In this document: positions 1 through 11,351 of the stretch, piece by piece
Numbering within the stretch: the first letter of the stretch is position 1
Layout: every line of letters begins with the position of its first letter
The notes under the pieces: generated by a model
What the model was told of the DNA's origin: nothing
The model's database searches: none
The model's input: only the letters and a program-made list of their open reading frames with translations
Assembly (NCBI GenBank): GCA_003117195.1
Contig: BDSI01000162.1
Span: forward strand, 124,001 to 188,000
Direction of reading: 5' to 3'
Origin: Eudorina sp. 2006-703-Eu-15
Taxonomy: Eukaryota; Chlorophyta; Chlorophyceae; Chlamydomonadales; Volvocaceae
Length of the DNA: 64,000 nt
Made by a program: the position numbers and the translations under genes

Positions 1-1352
1 ATGGGTATTGCCGTTGTAATACCCTCCGTCACTTCTATTGCAGCCAACCAACCGACTAACAATGCGCGCAGTGGCGTATATGTTTGGCATTTGGTGTTTT
101 TGCGACCGTTACAAGGTGGACCCGTATCCCGTGTTGTGAGTCTGCTACGGCACTGTGACGCTCGGCCGAAGTCGAGGCTTCGTTGATGTGCGCGTTGGGT
201 CGATCGGCAGTGATTGCCGAACCCTTTATTATCCCGGCGGCTGAAGTTGGGTACATACAAAGGGACATTGGATTGATGAGGTCCGTCGTACAAGTGGGCA
301 AGGGCCATTGCGGTTGTCCGATTCACGCCCAGAAGGTTTGCCGTGGATGCGGATGGTGGATGGCGCCCAGGGGCAAATGCATGGGGCCACACCATCCGTA
401 CACATCGTAGCAGGGTAGTTTCCTTCGATTCGCAGATATGCGCACATACACTTTGGGACACATAACGCGATGACGGCACAAAGTAAAATCGTGCAGGCGA
501 GGCCTAAACTTTGACAGCCATCCACTGCTCCAAAACACAGCGCCACCAGGGTGAAACCGTCGGGTGACGGTTGGGTACGGAAAGATGTGGAAAGGATATG
601 GCGGACTGCATTTCTCACATACCGTACAAGCCGCCTTTGTCTCACGTGATTGGCGTTAGTGGATGGTCCACACGCTCACCCTGGGGACGACAGACGTGCT
701 GCAACATTCATTCATTCATGCCGTTGGAACGCCCGGTTGTACACGTCGTACGTCCTGGTCGGAACTTGGAATAAGGAAACGTGCTTCCGTTTTGGGGCGG
801 CCGCCGGGCAGCGTCCGACACCGAGCTCTTGGAATACAGTCTAGCTACAGCTGACAACGTACAAGGGGACACCCCGTGCGGGCTGTGGCGACACCAGCAG
901 CCACATGCGGGGAGGTGCACCGACCGAAACCCGCAAAGGGTTAAATGTCAGCAAACCTCAACTTGACAGCACACAGGCTGAAGAGGTACGGCGTAAGCCG
1001 GTGCGGGAGGACCAGCAGGTACCGTGCGCGGCTATGGGAACTTGGGAAGGAGGCAGCGGCGCGAGCGCTACAGGCAGATCTTGCCCATAGCAGTCGTGAT
1101 AACACGGGCGGAGGTGTTCTCCATCGACCCAAATCTCACCCTTGACGGACGGAGAAACACATTCGCCAGAGCCAGCCACATGGTACGGCACGACGTGGGC
1201 AATTTTGCACAAGGCACAATTAACCCATGGGAACAATTCGCATATACCCACCCAATCATAGCAAAGATAACATGCGCCCGAGGCGCTAGTCGACCCCGCT
1301 CCCCCAAAGAAGGAACAAACCGGTGCGGTACCCGCTACCAGGTATTCTTTCA
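1..1352. repeat. Segmental duplication, copy A (truncated by window start)
   Basis: Bases 1 to about 1352 match 3450 to about 5182 almost base for base. Differences are a 10-bp extra unit in copy B near 4261, a short insertion near 4477-4495 in copy B, and about 330 bp (roughly 4560-4890 in copy B) missing from copy A around 1078. The left end lies outside the window. Homology ends just after the same CT-rich stretch in both copies. I see no recognisable gene inside; open frames exist on both strands. Confidence 0.9.
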
Positions 1353-1407
1353 ACTCCTGTTCTGCCTGCCTAAATAACCTCCCTGCCTAAATAAACCCTC
1401 CTGCACC

Positions 1408-1850
1408 TTGCGGCACGACCGCAGCCCCCAATACAGAACGAAGGTGCCCCGTCGCCTTCGCCTCCATTTCCTCTCGCACCCAGACCTCAAACGGTCCCTG
1501 GGAGACTGGTTGGACGAGCAGGTTGACGCTGTACCTATCGTGGAACAACAACCAGACCAAGAAGTCCTGGATTGGTGGCCCGGGTTCAAGCGGCGACTCA
1601 CAGCCCAGGTGGCGCAGCTGAATCGTGAGGCTCAGACCCGGCGCAGCCGACCCGCAGCCAGCGTGCAGCAGCTGACGGAGGCGGCAAAGGAGGCCACCAA
1701 AGCTCTGGATGAGCACCCTGAAGATGCAGCCCGCCTGGCGGCGGCTTCCTTTATCGGGTGAAGGATGGCGAACCCCAGTTTGTGCTGGAGCTGCTCGACC
1801 CGAAACTCAAGGAGGTCAAGGTGCGAACACGCAGAGCTCGACGGTGGTCT
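1408..1850 (+). mobile_element. Degenerate non-LTR retrotransposon fragment (possible)
   Basis: The frame at 1408-1761 reads like the linker between endonuclease and reverse transcriptase of L1/Tad-like elements: a WWPGFKR block followed by an AQLNREAQ helix and an Ala-rich helix with HPEDAA. A second frame (from about 1722, reading RVKDGEPQFVLELLDP) takes over with no good splice pair, which suggests a frameshift in a dead copy. No endonuclease or reverse transcriptase catalytic motif is present. It might instead be an exon of the BRCT gene downstream. The family call is inference from sequence style. Confidence 0.35.
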
Positions 1851-2100
1851 TGTCAGTTGACGCGGGCTGCAATCCTCAGCTTTTTGGGGGCCAGGATTTG
1901 TCACACCCATGAGGCTGATAGTCAAAGCAGGTTCCGGTGATCCATGCTCTGCATTTGGCATGGTGCCTCAGCCCTTGAGATTACCCTCCGGTATATGTGC
2001 CGTGCGTGCGTAGGTGTGGGACTACGCGATATGCAACAACCTCACCAAGAACTACACCGCCTCTCAACTGCACGAAAAGACGACGGTCGTGACCGCCGCA

Positions 2101-3200
2101 GTCAGCAGCCCTCCGGCCAGCCCTCGCCATTCGGCGGCCTGGCGACGGCCCGCCGCCGCCGCCGGGGCGGCAGCCTCGGCAGCGGCAGCCAGCAGACCGA
2201 CGGCGGCTCCGCCGCCGCCGCGGCCCCCGGCAGCGGCGGCGCCGCCGCCGTCGTGGTGTCCATCAGCCGCAACATCCCCGAGCAGGAGCGCAATGGCCTG
2301 ACGGCGGCGGTGCATCGTCTCGGCGGGCGGGTGGCTGAGGACGAGGAGGCGGACGCGGGCGGCTTCACGCACCTGCTGCTCGCGCGCGACAAGTTCCAGC
2401 CCAGTATGAAGGTGCTTGCGGCGCTGGCGGCAGGGCGGCCGCTGCTGAACGCGACCTGGCTGGAGGCGTGCCGCGCGGCGGGGAGGTGGCTGCAGCCGCA
2501 GAGGGAGCACGCCGCTGTGGATGCCAAGGCGGAGAAGGCCCGCAAGTTCCGGATATGGGACGCGTACCAGGCGGCGCGGCGGGAGGGGCCTATGCTGAAA
2601 TGTACTGCATCGTACCGGGGATAGAGCCGTGGGCGGGCGTGGGGAGGGTTACGGCAGTTGTTTTCCTTCTGCCGCACGCAGTCGGGTCTTTTTCCTCACA
2701 AGGACAACCAATCCGACAGACTTGATCTCGTAGTGGTGTACGATTGTGGTATGTACCATTATGGTTGGATGAGTGCGGCTGACGGGACCTATGTGAGCCA
2801 CCCTGCTGCAGGCCGTACATACTTCACAGCGCCGTTGCGGGCGTCGGAGGACGCCAAATTGTGTCCCGCCGGCGGCAAGGGCAAATCGGGCAAGTCCGCC
2901 GGCGGCCGCGGCGGCCGGGCCAGCGGCGGGGCCGCGCCAGCGCCGCCGCCGCCGCCGCCGCGTCGGGCTCCCAGCAGGGCGGTGCGCAGGGTCTGGCGCT
3001 GATCGCGCAGCTGGCGGGTGCGACGCTGCTGACGGACGCGAGGCAGGTCGTGCCGGGCGAGACGGTGGTGGTGGGCATGCCGGGCGATATGCGGTGGGCA
3101 CGGCAGCACCTGCCGGTGGGTACGAAGATGTACGGCTAGGAGGGGTTCTTCGAAGCGTTGTTGCATCAGCGGCCCTTCGATGTTGCAAGGATTCAGGGAG
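2101..3200 (+). pseudogene. Broken gene with two BRCT domains
   Basis: The first block (about 2245-2597) reads as a BRCT domain: VVVSIS start, a central GGRV, THLLLA, then LNATWLEACRAAGRWL with the conserved Trp, and a C-terminal helix. A good GT donor follows. After an intron ending near 2811, GRTYFTAPL opens a second BRCT-like block that continues as LIAQLAGATLL and ends in EGFFEALLHQRPF. Two defects are visible. The reading frame changes inside the GCC-rich tract near 2930-2960, and an in-frame TAG at 3137-3139 interrupts the domain before its last helix. BRCT pairs bind phosphoproteins in DNA damage responses. Flanked by the duplication, this looks like a decayed or partial gene copy; a mis-assembled or alternatively spliced gene is possible. 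Confidence 0.5.
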
Positions 3201-3449
3201 ACAGATCCACAGACGTACGTGCGTATGCGGATCCCACGGAGTGCCTTTCGCTGTCTGTTGGTAAGGACCTGTCGTACATGTTGTACATCCGTTCATGCCG
3301 TACAGCGGACCTGTTCGGCTGCCTGACGCTGTGTTGGCAAGCCTCTCTTACGATTTAAGCAGTGTGCTATGTTCGGGAGGGCGGACGTCGGGTGGGGAGC
3401 AGCTGCCGGCTGCCGGGCTAGGGAACTTGTTTGGAGTGAGTTTCCTGCC

Positions 3450-5182
3450 ATGGGTATTGCCGTTGTAATACCCTTCGTCACTTCTTTTGCAGCCAACCAA
3501 CCGACTAACAATGCGCGCAGTGGCGTATATGTTTGGCATTTGGTGTTTTTGCGACCGTTACAAGGTGGACCCGTATCCCGTGTTGTGAGTCTGCTACGGC
3601 ACTGTGACGCTCGGCCGAAGTCGAGGCTTCGTTGATGTGCGCGTTGGGTCGATCGGCAGTGATTGCCGAACCCTTTATTATCCCGGCGGCTGAAGTTGGG
3701 TACATACAAAGGGACATTGGATTGATGAGGTCCGTCGTACAAGTGGGCAAGGGCCATTGCGGTTGTCCGATTCACGCCCAGAAGGTTTGCCGTGGATGCG
3801 GATGGTGGATGGCGCCCAGGGGCAAATGCATGGGGCCACACCATCCGTACACATCGTAGCAGGGTAGTTTCCTTCGATTCGCAGATATGCGCACATACAC
3901 TTTGGGACACATAACGCGATGACGGCACAAAGTAAAATCGTGCAGGCGAGGCCTAAACTTTGACAGCCATCCACTGCTCCAAAACACAGCGCCACCAGGG
4001 TGAAACCGTCGGGTGACGGTTGGGTACGGAAAGATGTGGAAAGGATATGGCGGACTGCATTTCTCACATACCGTACAAGCCGCCTTTGTCTCACGTGATT
4101 GGCGTTAGTGGATGGTCCACACGCTCACCCTGGGGACGACAGACGTGCTGCAACATTCATTCATTCATGCCGTTGGAACGCCCGGTTGTACACGTCGTAC
4201 GTCCTGGTCGGAACTTGGAATAAGGAAACGTGCTTCCGTTTTGGGGCGGCCGCCGGGCAGCGCCGGGCAGCGTCCGACACCGAGCTCTTGGAATACAGTC
4301 TAGCTACAGCTGACAACGTACAAGGGGACACCCCGTGCGGGCTGTGGCGACACCAGCAGCCACATGCGGGGAGGTGCACCGACCGAAACCCGCAAAGGGT
4401 TAAATGTCAGCAAACCTCAACTTGACAGCACACAGGCTGAAGAGGTACGGCGTAAGCCGGTGCAGGAGGACCAGCACGGGCGCACGCTTAAATGCAGGTA
4501 CCGTGCGCGGCTATGGGAGCTTGGGAAGGCGGCAGCGGCGCGAGCGCTACAGCCAGAGCCCAGCAGCCAGAGCCCAGTGATGAGCTGCCGCACTATCCAC
4601 GGAGCGCTGGGACCTTCATGAAGGACGGTCGCCACGGTGGCGCGGTTTCGTTGTTGCCGCGTGTGGTGAGCGAGGCGGAGGGTGCACGGTATTACCATTA
4701 GAACAAGAATGATATTACCGTGGACTCCGACTCCGATATGACTTGGTTTGCGCCACGAGCAATGATGGACTGACGCAGACCGCAATACTCGCCATCGTTT
4801 TCGGTTTCACCCGAGTGGGATGTGCCCTGGCATTCCAATTCGTTTTACAGTTTTATTTGTCAGCCATGGCAGCTGAGGATTCCATCCTGCCCATAGCAGT
4901 CGTGATAACATGGGCGGAGGTGTTCTCCATCGACCCAAATCTCACCCTTGACGGACGGAGAAACACATTCGCCAGAGCCAGCCACATGGTACGGCACGAC
5001 GTGGGCAATTTTGCACAAGACACAATCAACCCATGGGAACAATTCGCATATACCCACCCAATCATAGCAAAGATAACATGCGCTCGAGGCACTAGTCGAC
5101 GTCCCCTTAACATGATCTGCCCCGCTCCCCCAAAGAAGGAACAAACCGGTGCGGTACCCGCTACCAAGTATTCTTTCAACTC
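3450..5182. repeat. Segmental duplication, copy B
   Basis: Second, longer copy of the sequence at 1-1352, in direct orientation and offset by 3449 bp. The last third (about 4890-5182) keeps long open frames on both strands, one of them Cys-rich on the minus strand. The differences between copies include amino-acid changes in either reading, so they do not single out a coding frame. The copy could begin before 3450, because the matching part of copy A lies left of the window. Confidence 0.9.
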
Positions 5183-6181
5183 CGTCCCCAAACCAACCAC
5201 CAACAACGTGCAGTCCTAGCTACGTACACACCCGCATCGACATCCGACGTCCATACCCTGCACCAAGCGCAGCATGCAACACGCCAAAATACCGTCCGTG
5301 TCTTTGGTGTGGGTTGCATGCCGTATAAGCGCTTCCCGCGACCGAGTTTGTGCGATTCCCCGGAAGTAGTGTTCTCACTACTCCCCGCCAGGCTCTCGGA
5401 AGTAGTGTTACTTGCATGCATGGCCTTCATTCCGGTTATGCGTCCACCGCACCACAAGCAACCGACCGACCACGCAACCAACCAACCATCCATCTATCCA
5501 TCCATGGACATTTTCCTGCAATTTTCCTCAACTATCGCCACAACACCATTTCACGCATCAGTACACGCTGGCGGGCCGAAAAAGACGCTGCGCCCGGGCA
5601 ACACCGAGCGACCAGCGGCGGAGCCAGCGCGAGCATTGATAACGATTGGTACACCGGCATCGCCCATCCAGATCGCGCGACGCATGGTGGAATCTCGACA
5701 CTCAAGAAACAACGCTGCTGCCACCATCACACAAAACAACCGCCAGCGAACAAAACTCGCTGGCCATCCACAGTCTCTTCCAAACCTAGGACGCTAGGTT
5801 GCACGCCACACACCCGGCGGCCTCGCTTGGGCGCGCGCGTGGAAAATTGGCGCTATTGCTGACCATCCATCGCGACGATCGATGCCGAAGGATGAGGAGG
5901 ATATGACGACTGCAAGGGGACAGCGCGGACGTGCCCCGCTCGCTGTCCCCTCGCACGGCTCATTTTGCCCCCAGATGCTCAAGAGCGCCTCCGGCCACAG
6001 AATGGTTTCACAAATTTCCGAACACAAAAATTGTTTTTCACGGCCGAGAGCAAAACGTTGCGGCCGAGTGCGAGAGAGATATTAAACCCGGACATCCGAA
6101 GACGCACAATCAAACCTTTCGGGAGGTCAAGTTGCCAGAGCGCCAGCCGAGACGGCTGGGTTGCAGCAGCGAGTGGGGCTT
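5183..6181. other. Intergenic, no gene seen
   Basis: No exon with protein-like composition and splice sites was found. It holds a short direct repeat of a GGAAGTAGTGTT motif (about 5358-5410) and runs of CAACCAACC/ATCCATCC. The part next to 6181 would be the 3' flank of the transporter gene. Confidence 0.5.
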
Positions 6182-8407
6182 TTAGATCAGGGCAACCGGT
6201 CGCGCGCCGGGCAGCGTGATGCCGAGCTCGATCTTGTACAGGAAGGCGAAGGCGGCGTAGATGGCGGAGGAGCCGCAGAAGAAGCCGATGTAGCCCGCGG
6301 CGTGCTCGCAGCGCTCGTCCCAGACGCCGCCGGCCAGCAGCGCGAACGTAACGACCAGGCTGGAGAAGATGGTCATGAGGCAGCCGTTCTTGCGCATCGT
6401 GACCACAAAGAATCCTGCGCGGACGGGGTTGGGTGCGTGGCGACATGAATTAACGATGATGCCGGCGCTGATACCGGAAGTGGGCAAACGCAACACCTGT
6501 AACACAGCGCGGCCAAAGGCTTCTCGAGATGCTGTGCAGGGTCATTGTTAGGGAGTTATACTGTAACCCAGCGTTACATTCTCCCCCCCCTGAAGGGAAC
6601 GTTCTCGTTCCTCACTGCGTCCTCGCAGTGCACAGTCCACTCCGCCATGCCTACCCTACCACGAGGTTGGCCAGGCCTCGCGTCACGTCATGCGGCTGCA
6701 CCCGGATCGACTCCGGCACATGCGTCCCTAGCAGGGTTTTTCGGAGTGGAAACCTTTGCGCGCCCATCCAGAATCGAACTCACGACCTGCCGAGGTCGTA
6801 CGGAAAGAGTACTGATACTCGATACCAATTGTAACACAGCGCGGCCAAAGGCTTCTCGAGATGCTGTGCAGGGTCATTGTTAGGGACTTATACTGTAACC
6901 CAGCGTTACAACGCCCCTGCAATCATGGTCAAGCAGCAGGTTTTGGCACAGCTGCAGCAAGGAACGCAGCCACCGACAAGCCTTCACTTCTTGCCATCTT
7001 GTTCCCCTGCTGTCGGACGGAAGAACCGCGTGGGCGGCAGCCATGGAATTCAGCCCCGTGCGTGCTGTACACCCTCAGGGTTCAAGAAACCTTGGCACCT
7101 TGGCTTCTCGGCATGTGCTGTGTGATTTGGAGGACTGGCGCAAAACTTACCGGCGGTGAGGAAGGCCCAGAGGCCGCACCACAGGGTCTTGCCGGTGGCG
7201 GCGGCGGGGTACAGGGGCTTGTGCTCCTTCATCAGGAACTCGAGCAGGAACCTGCAGCAAGGCGGAGTAGGCGCGCAGTTAAGCGACGCCTTCAGAGTCA
7301 ACCCAATTCCGCGCGTTTATAAATTTCATGCACTGCATTGAGGCTGTGTCAACTGCCAAGCAGCCAACACAGCAGGTAACTAGAGCACGGACAGCTCAGG
7401 CTGTTGTATACGTCACTCGCAGCAAGCAGGGTGTCGAAGTGCGAACAGTGTGCCAACTTACCAGCCCATCCAGAAAGCGCCATAGCTGCAGAAAGCGGTG
7501 CCTCCAAATGTGTTACCCTTGATGAGCTGCAAGAGATAAGAAACAGTGTGTATGTCAACAAGAGACTTCGAAGGCATACGGGACTATCGGCACAGAGCAC
7601 AACGGATAGTCCGTAGTTTCATGACGCATTACAAGAACGGTGATATTCAATCGACCCTGAAACACACGTATGATAATTTGCAGGAAAAACATTGCGCAAC
7701 ATCGTACCTCAAGTGCGCCGGCGACGAATTGGCCAAAGCCTCCATAAAACATGGCATAGCACATAACCGTCCCAAGAAAATTGGTCTCAGCCCACCTGGA
7801 GATAAGTCAAGCGTAATTTCCGTTCCGTTACTGTACTGTCCGTTGTACTGTCATAAGCGTTATGACGAATATGACGAACATGACAAATTTACGCAACCAG
7901 AACTGCGAATTACTTACTTCGTGGTGATGAACATCAGCATGCTAGATGCATGTCGATTAGGCCAGCACCGATATGCGAACAGTCGGAAGGAAGAGGGAAC
8001 GCCGGAGCTCGGTCAGAACAAAGCCACAAATTTGAGTCAACGAATGCTTGCAGATATCTATCTTGCTAATCTGTAATTGCAAAGTCAAGTATGCTGGAAC
8101 GAGTGGATTGAAACCCCAAAATAAGATTTTCTGCGGTGAAAACGAGAACTCACCAGGTGGTCATGCCGAAGCACAGAAGGCCGAAAGGACCTGCAGAATA
8201 AGCACGCAGTACAGGCATGAAATGCCATACACCGGTGATGCATACATGTAGTGATACGAATCCGCGATGCCTACCAGGGTCGCCGCGAACCCACTCATCG
8301 GTCGCCCTGACCGGCGCCATCAGCTGCGAGCGCATAGCCTTCTGACGCTCCTCAGAGCTCAGAGACTCGACGTCGCCCTCGTGCATGTTGGCAGCGTCCA
8401 TCTTCAT
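6182..8407 (-). CDS. GFY: Acetate/succinate-proton transporter, GPR1/FUN34/YaaH family
   Basis: Seven exons on the minus strand close in phase: 8407-8275, 8190-8154, 7941-7918 (24 nt), 7795-7708, 7526-7462, 7251-7151 and 6414-6182, giving 226 residues, normal for this six-helix family. The soluble N-terminus is followed by DPGPFGLLCFGMTT, the family's NPxPxGL-type signature (here D for N), then AMFYGGFGQFVAGALE, KGNTFGGTAFCSYGAFW and the C-terminal ITLPGARPVALI, close to the usual LPGxRP end. Members move acetate or succinate with protons across the plasma membrane or an organelle membrane; algae growing on acetate often carry several. The ATG at 8407 is followed by another two codons later. 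The last intron (736 bp) carries an LTR miniature element. The family is certain; substrate and location are inferred. Confidence 0.93.
6498..6910 (-). mobile_element. TRIM-like miniature LTR retrotransposon in the transporter's last intron
   Basis: Two 81-bp direct repeats, 6498-6578 and 6830-6910, differ at one base. Each starts TGTAAC and ends GTTACA, the TG...CA inverted ends typical of LTRs. Read on the minus strand, the 5' LTR (6910-6830) is followed by TGGTATCGAG, one base short of the initiator-Met tRNA primer site TGGTATCAGAG. The 3' LTR is preceded by a polypurine tract of eight G plus AGAA (6579-6591). The 251-bp interior has no ORF of note. Flanks ACACC and ACGCC look like a 5-bp target duplication with one mismatch. 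It therefore needs proteins from another element. Confidence 0.8.
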
Positions 8408-9275
8408 GTTTGTAACAGGCTTTCACAGCTGATGCGCAAGGCGGGGCTCACAATGAGTAGATTTAAAACTGTCCTGGCGACTTGCTGTCACAGGATGTGG
8501 CCGGGTGCCTTTAAGTATGGCAAGACAGCGTAATTGATGCTCGTCCAAATTTTGCAATTTTGCTGGTTTAGTAAGTCCGTCGCGTAAGAAAAAATCGCAC
8601 GAACTTGCTGATGTCACGGCCTGAGTCATGTCCAGTGGCACGTAAAGTGCATTTTCTCTTTAATCTGAGGAACACGACAGATGGGGCATGTTATGGCTTT
8701 TGGGCAGCGGAACCAAAGCGAGGGGTCCGGCTATTTGCGTAAGCAATCGTCAAGTCATCATATCACAGCATAGTCGCAATTGTTTATGAAAATAAAAATA
8801 CTTTTTCCTTGACCCGATGCGTTGCATATCAGGTGGCACCGGCTGCAGAGCCAGCCATTGCGGGTCGACGGGCACAGCACTTCGGCAATGCACAGTATGC
8901 ATTGTAGATCTTAATGATAACATTGCAGTCATTCAAAAGCGAAGTCACCAAATCAATTATAGACCTAGGACTGCGACGATGCTTAGACAGGCGTTGACTT
9001 CTTGGGTTCTGGGTCAAAGTCCCAGCGTAAAAACGTAGACGCGTTGTTAGATGTATTCAGTGAAACGTGTTGAGGCATGCTGGGGAGCTTTTGGTAATCG
9101 ACGAACCGGGTATGAACCGAGTCCGACACGGTCTAGGATCTTCGCTACCTGCTCACGGCCCCCATGTTATCAACGAGCAGGGATCCAAGTGCACTTGACG
9201 AAGTCGCCCACACTGCTGAGTTAGATTCCTGTCAAGCCCAAATGGTGATGCCGTCGGTGTCACGTCTCGCGCCCG
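8408..9275. other. 5' flank of the transporter, no gene seen
   Basis: Lower-GC sequence with A/T runs (8590-8660, 8780-8810). It probably contains the promoter and 5' UTR of the minus-strand transporter gene. I cannot point to a specific element. Confidence 0.4.
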
Positions 9276-11351
9276 TCATCTGACGAGCCACAGGTTGATG
9301 CGCAGGTAGACGCCCTGGCAAAGATACAGGTCAAACCGCGAGATCTCCTGCTGCCCAGGCCTACCCCAGTTCCCAACCACGCCCTTGCTTGCGACTTCCC
9401 TGTTCCGCCACTCGGTGCGACCTTTAGCGGATGTACGCAGCTGTTTGCGGTACCGAGAAGGAAGCAGGGGCACCGCCGGATGGGCCACTCGAGGCGACCG
9501 CGCACCGCGCACCGAGCCCATAAAAAATCGACGCGCCCGGCAACGTTTTGAAAGTGTGGCCGCGCCGCGGTTGGGCCAGGAACCACCCCCCATCAACCTT
9601 GACAATGCAGGCAGCCGGCGCGGTCAGCTGCGCCAACCGCGCCTCCCGCAAAGCCAACACCGTAACATGCCGCCGACGCCAAACACCGCGACAGTACCCT
9701 TCGTGCGTGCGTTCGGTGCCTTCGCCCGGCCCCGGCCATGACCCGACCCTGATGCGCGGGTAACCCCCTTGGGTGCTTTCGCTGCTAAACGCCCCTCGCC
9801 GAGACCCTTCGCGCCCCTTGCTCCCACCCTCCATTCCTCCGCCCGCCCATGCAATACCGTGTCGTACATCCCTCATTCAGCGCGCGAGCCAGCCTGCCCT
9901 CTTGACCTCATGTTGCACGAATCCCTCGCGCTGACGCACGCGAACTATGTACTGCCGGTCTGGAGGGTACGGTACGCGCGTTGCACAAACATTGCGGTGC
10001 GCGGCTGTTGCTGCCTGGGCCCCTCTCCAGAGGGCCAGGGCAGCACCCGATTTCGGCTGCCGTACCACGACTACCTCAGCACCGTACTTGCAGGCAAGGC
10101 AAGGATCGCAAGCGGACAGCATGATAGATTTACGCACATGGACATGCGCACGCATATGCACACGCATATACACGTCGAATAGGATAACCAAAGGCGCTGG
10201 ATCATTGTCGGCGGGAAGCACAGGGGCTCGCTCTTCGAGTCCTTCGTACCCCGTACCCCCCCGTACCCGGTCTGGTTATCTCGCCTCAGATGCGCCCGCC
10301 GCTCCGGCCCCCGCCCGGCGCATCGCTTTCGCAGCCTAGCACTCCAACGAACGCTGACCGGCTGGGTGGCTTCCGCCCCCCAGCCGCAGCGCGGGGGTAA
10401 CGGCGGCGAGTCCCACACTCCGCTCAAGGTCGTCTTGTCGTGCTATCCTACTCTACCCTATCCTACCCTACCCTACCCTCCTAGATTCCTAGTCCCTGCT
10501 CACTCGGTTGGTCGGTTGGTCTGTTTTCGTGCTCCGCACGATGTTTCGAACCTTATTTGCAGGTCCACGAATCACACACCGTTTCAGGGGTCACGAGGTC
10601 GAGGTCGCGTGCCAGACCCCCAACCCGCACCCTCCATCGGGCTATCAACAACGCCTCTCGAAGATGCCGAAGTCCCGACGAATGAAGTCAAGCCCTTGCC
10701 CCGTGTGCGGTACATGCCCCGGGAGGGGGGGTTTTGCGGCTCAGACGCGTCCCCGCCCCTTCCCGAACGGCGAGCCCCCTCCCCTCCTCCCCCCGTTTCT
10801 CTCAGGTGCATCGCTCGGCGTTGGCCTTTCGGGACACCATAGGACGATAGGGAACCCGCCAGGATGCGACACACCCAAGGCACCCAGGGCATCGCACCCG
10901 CCCCTCGCCGTTCGCACCCTCAATCAGCCATCCCTGTCCCCCGCCCCCGAACCTGTAAACATGTCTACCAACTTCCCCTGTCCACCGCCCCCGAAAGCCG
11001 CCTCGGTACTCGCCTCCCGCAACCCGTCTCACTCCTTTACTCACAGCCCGCGACTCCCGCTTCGCCTCCAGAAAATACGGACGCCCTCAACGCAAACCCT
11101 AGAGACACAAGACGCACACGGCTGTGTCCTCGCCAGGCACACACACGGTGGGTGGGCGGGCGGCTGGGCGGGCGGACCCGACCCAGCTGTCTCGCCGAGC
11201 ATGTGCCCCGGGTCCCTCCACACGCCCTGGGCTTTTCCGGATCGTGATTTTGCTTCACCGCTCCCAGCGTGATGCAAGCTGCGACCTCGATTACCACATC
11301 GGCACCAACATCGGCACCGGCACCGCCGCTGCTGCGGCTGCTGCTGCTTCG
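9276..11351 (-). other. Unassigned stretch; possible terminal exon at its left end
   Basis: A minus-strand frame ending at 9276 finishes with ISRFDLYLCQGVYLRINLWLVR-stop, which looks more protein-like than its surroundings and has a CAG acceptor-like site upstream. No homology is recognised and no upstream exons could be joined. Otherwise the region is GC-rich with shadow frames, a CCTACC-type microsatellite (10445-10490) and C/G homopolymers. It may hold 3' UTR of the acyltransferase gene plus one unidentified small gene. Confidence 0.3.
10955..10985 (-). repeat. Copy of the GGAAATTGGTAGACAT dispersed repeat
   Basis: The minus strand reads GGGGAAGTTGGTAGACATG, the core of the short repeat found repeatedly in introns of the M48 protease gene (21.7-24.2 kb). 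Only the core is preserved. Confidence 0.6.

Noticed and set aside
1..5182. LTR retrotransposon with 1.3-1.7-kb LTRs
   Set aside because: The interior holds BRCT coding sequence, not gag-pol, no TG..CA ends or primer site are seen at the repeat borders, and the left end is outside the window.
6740..6835. tRNA-like sequence in the TRIM interior (minus strand GAGTTCGATTC)
   Set aside because: The T-arm does not pair and no acceptor stem is found; the match near the LTR is better explained as a primer-binding site.
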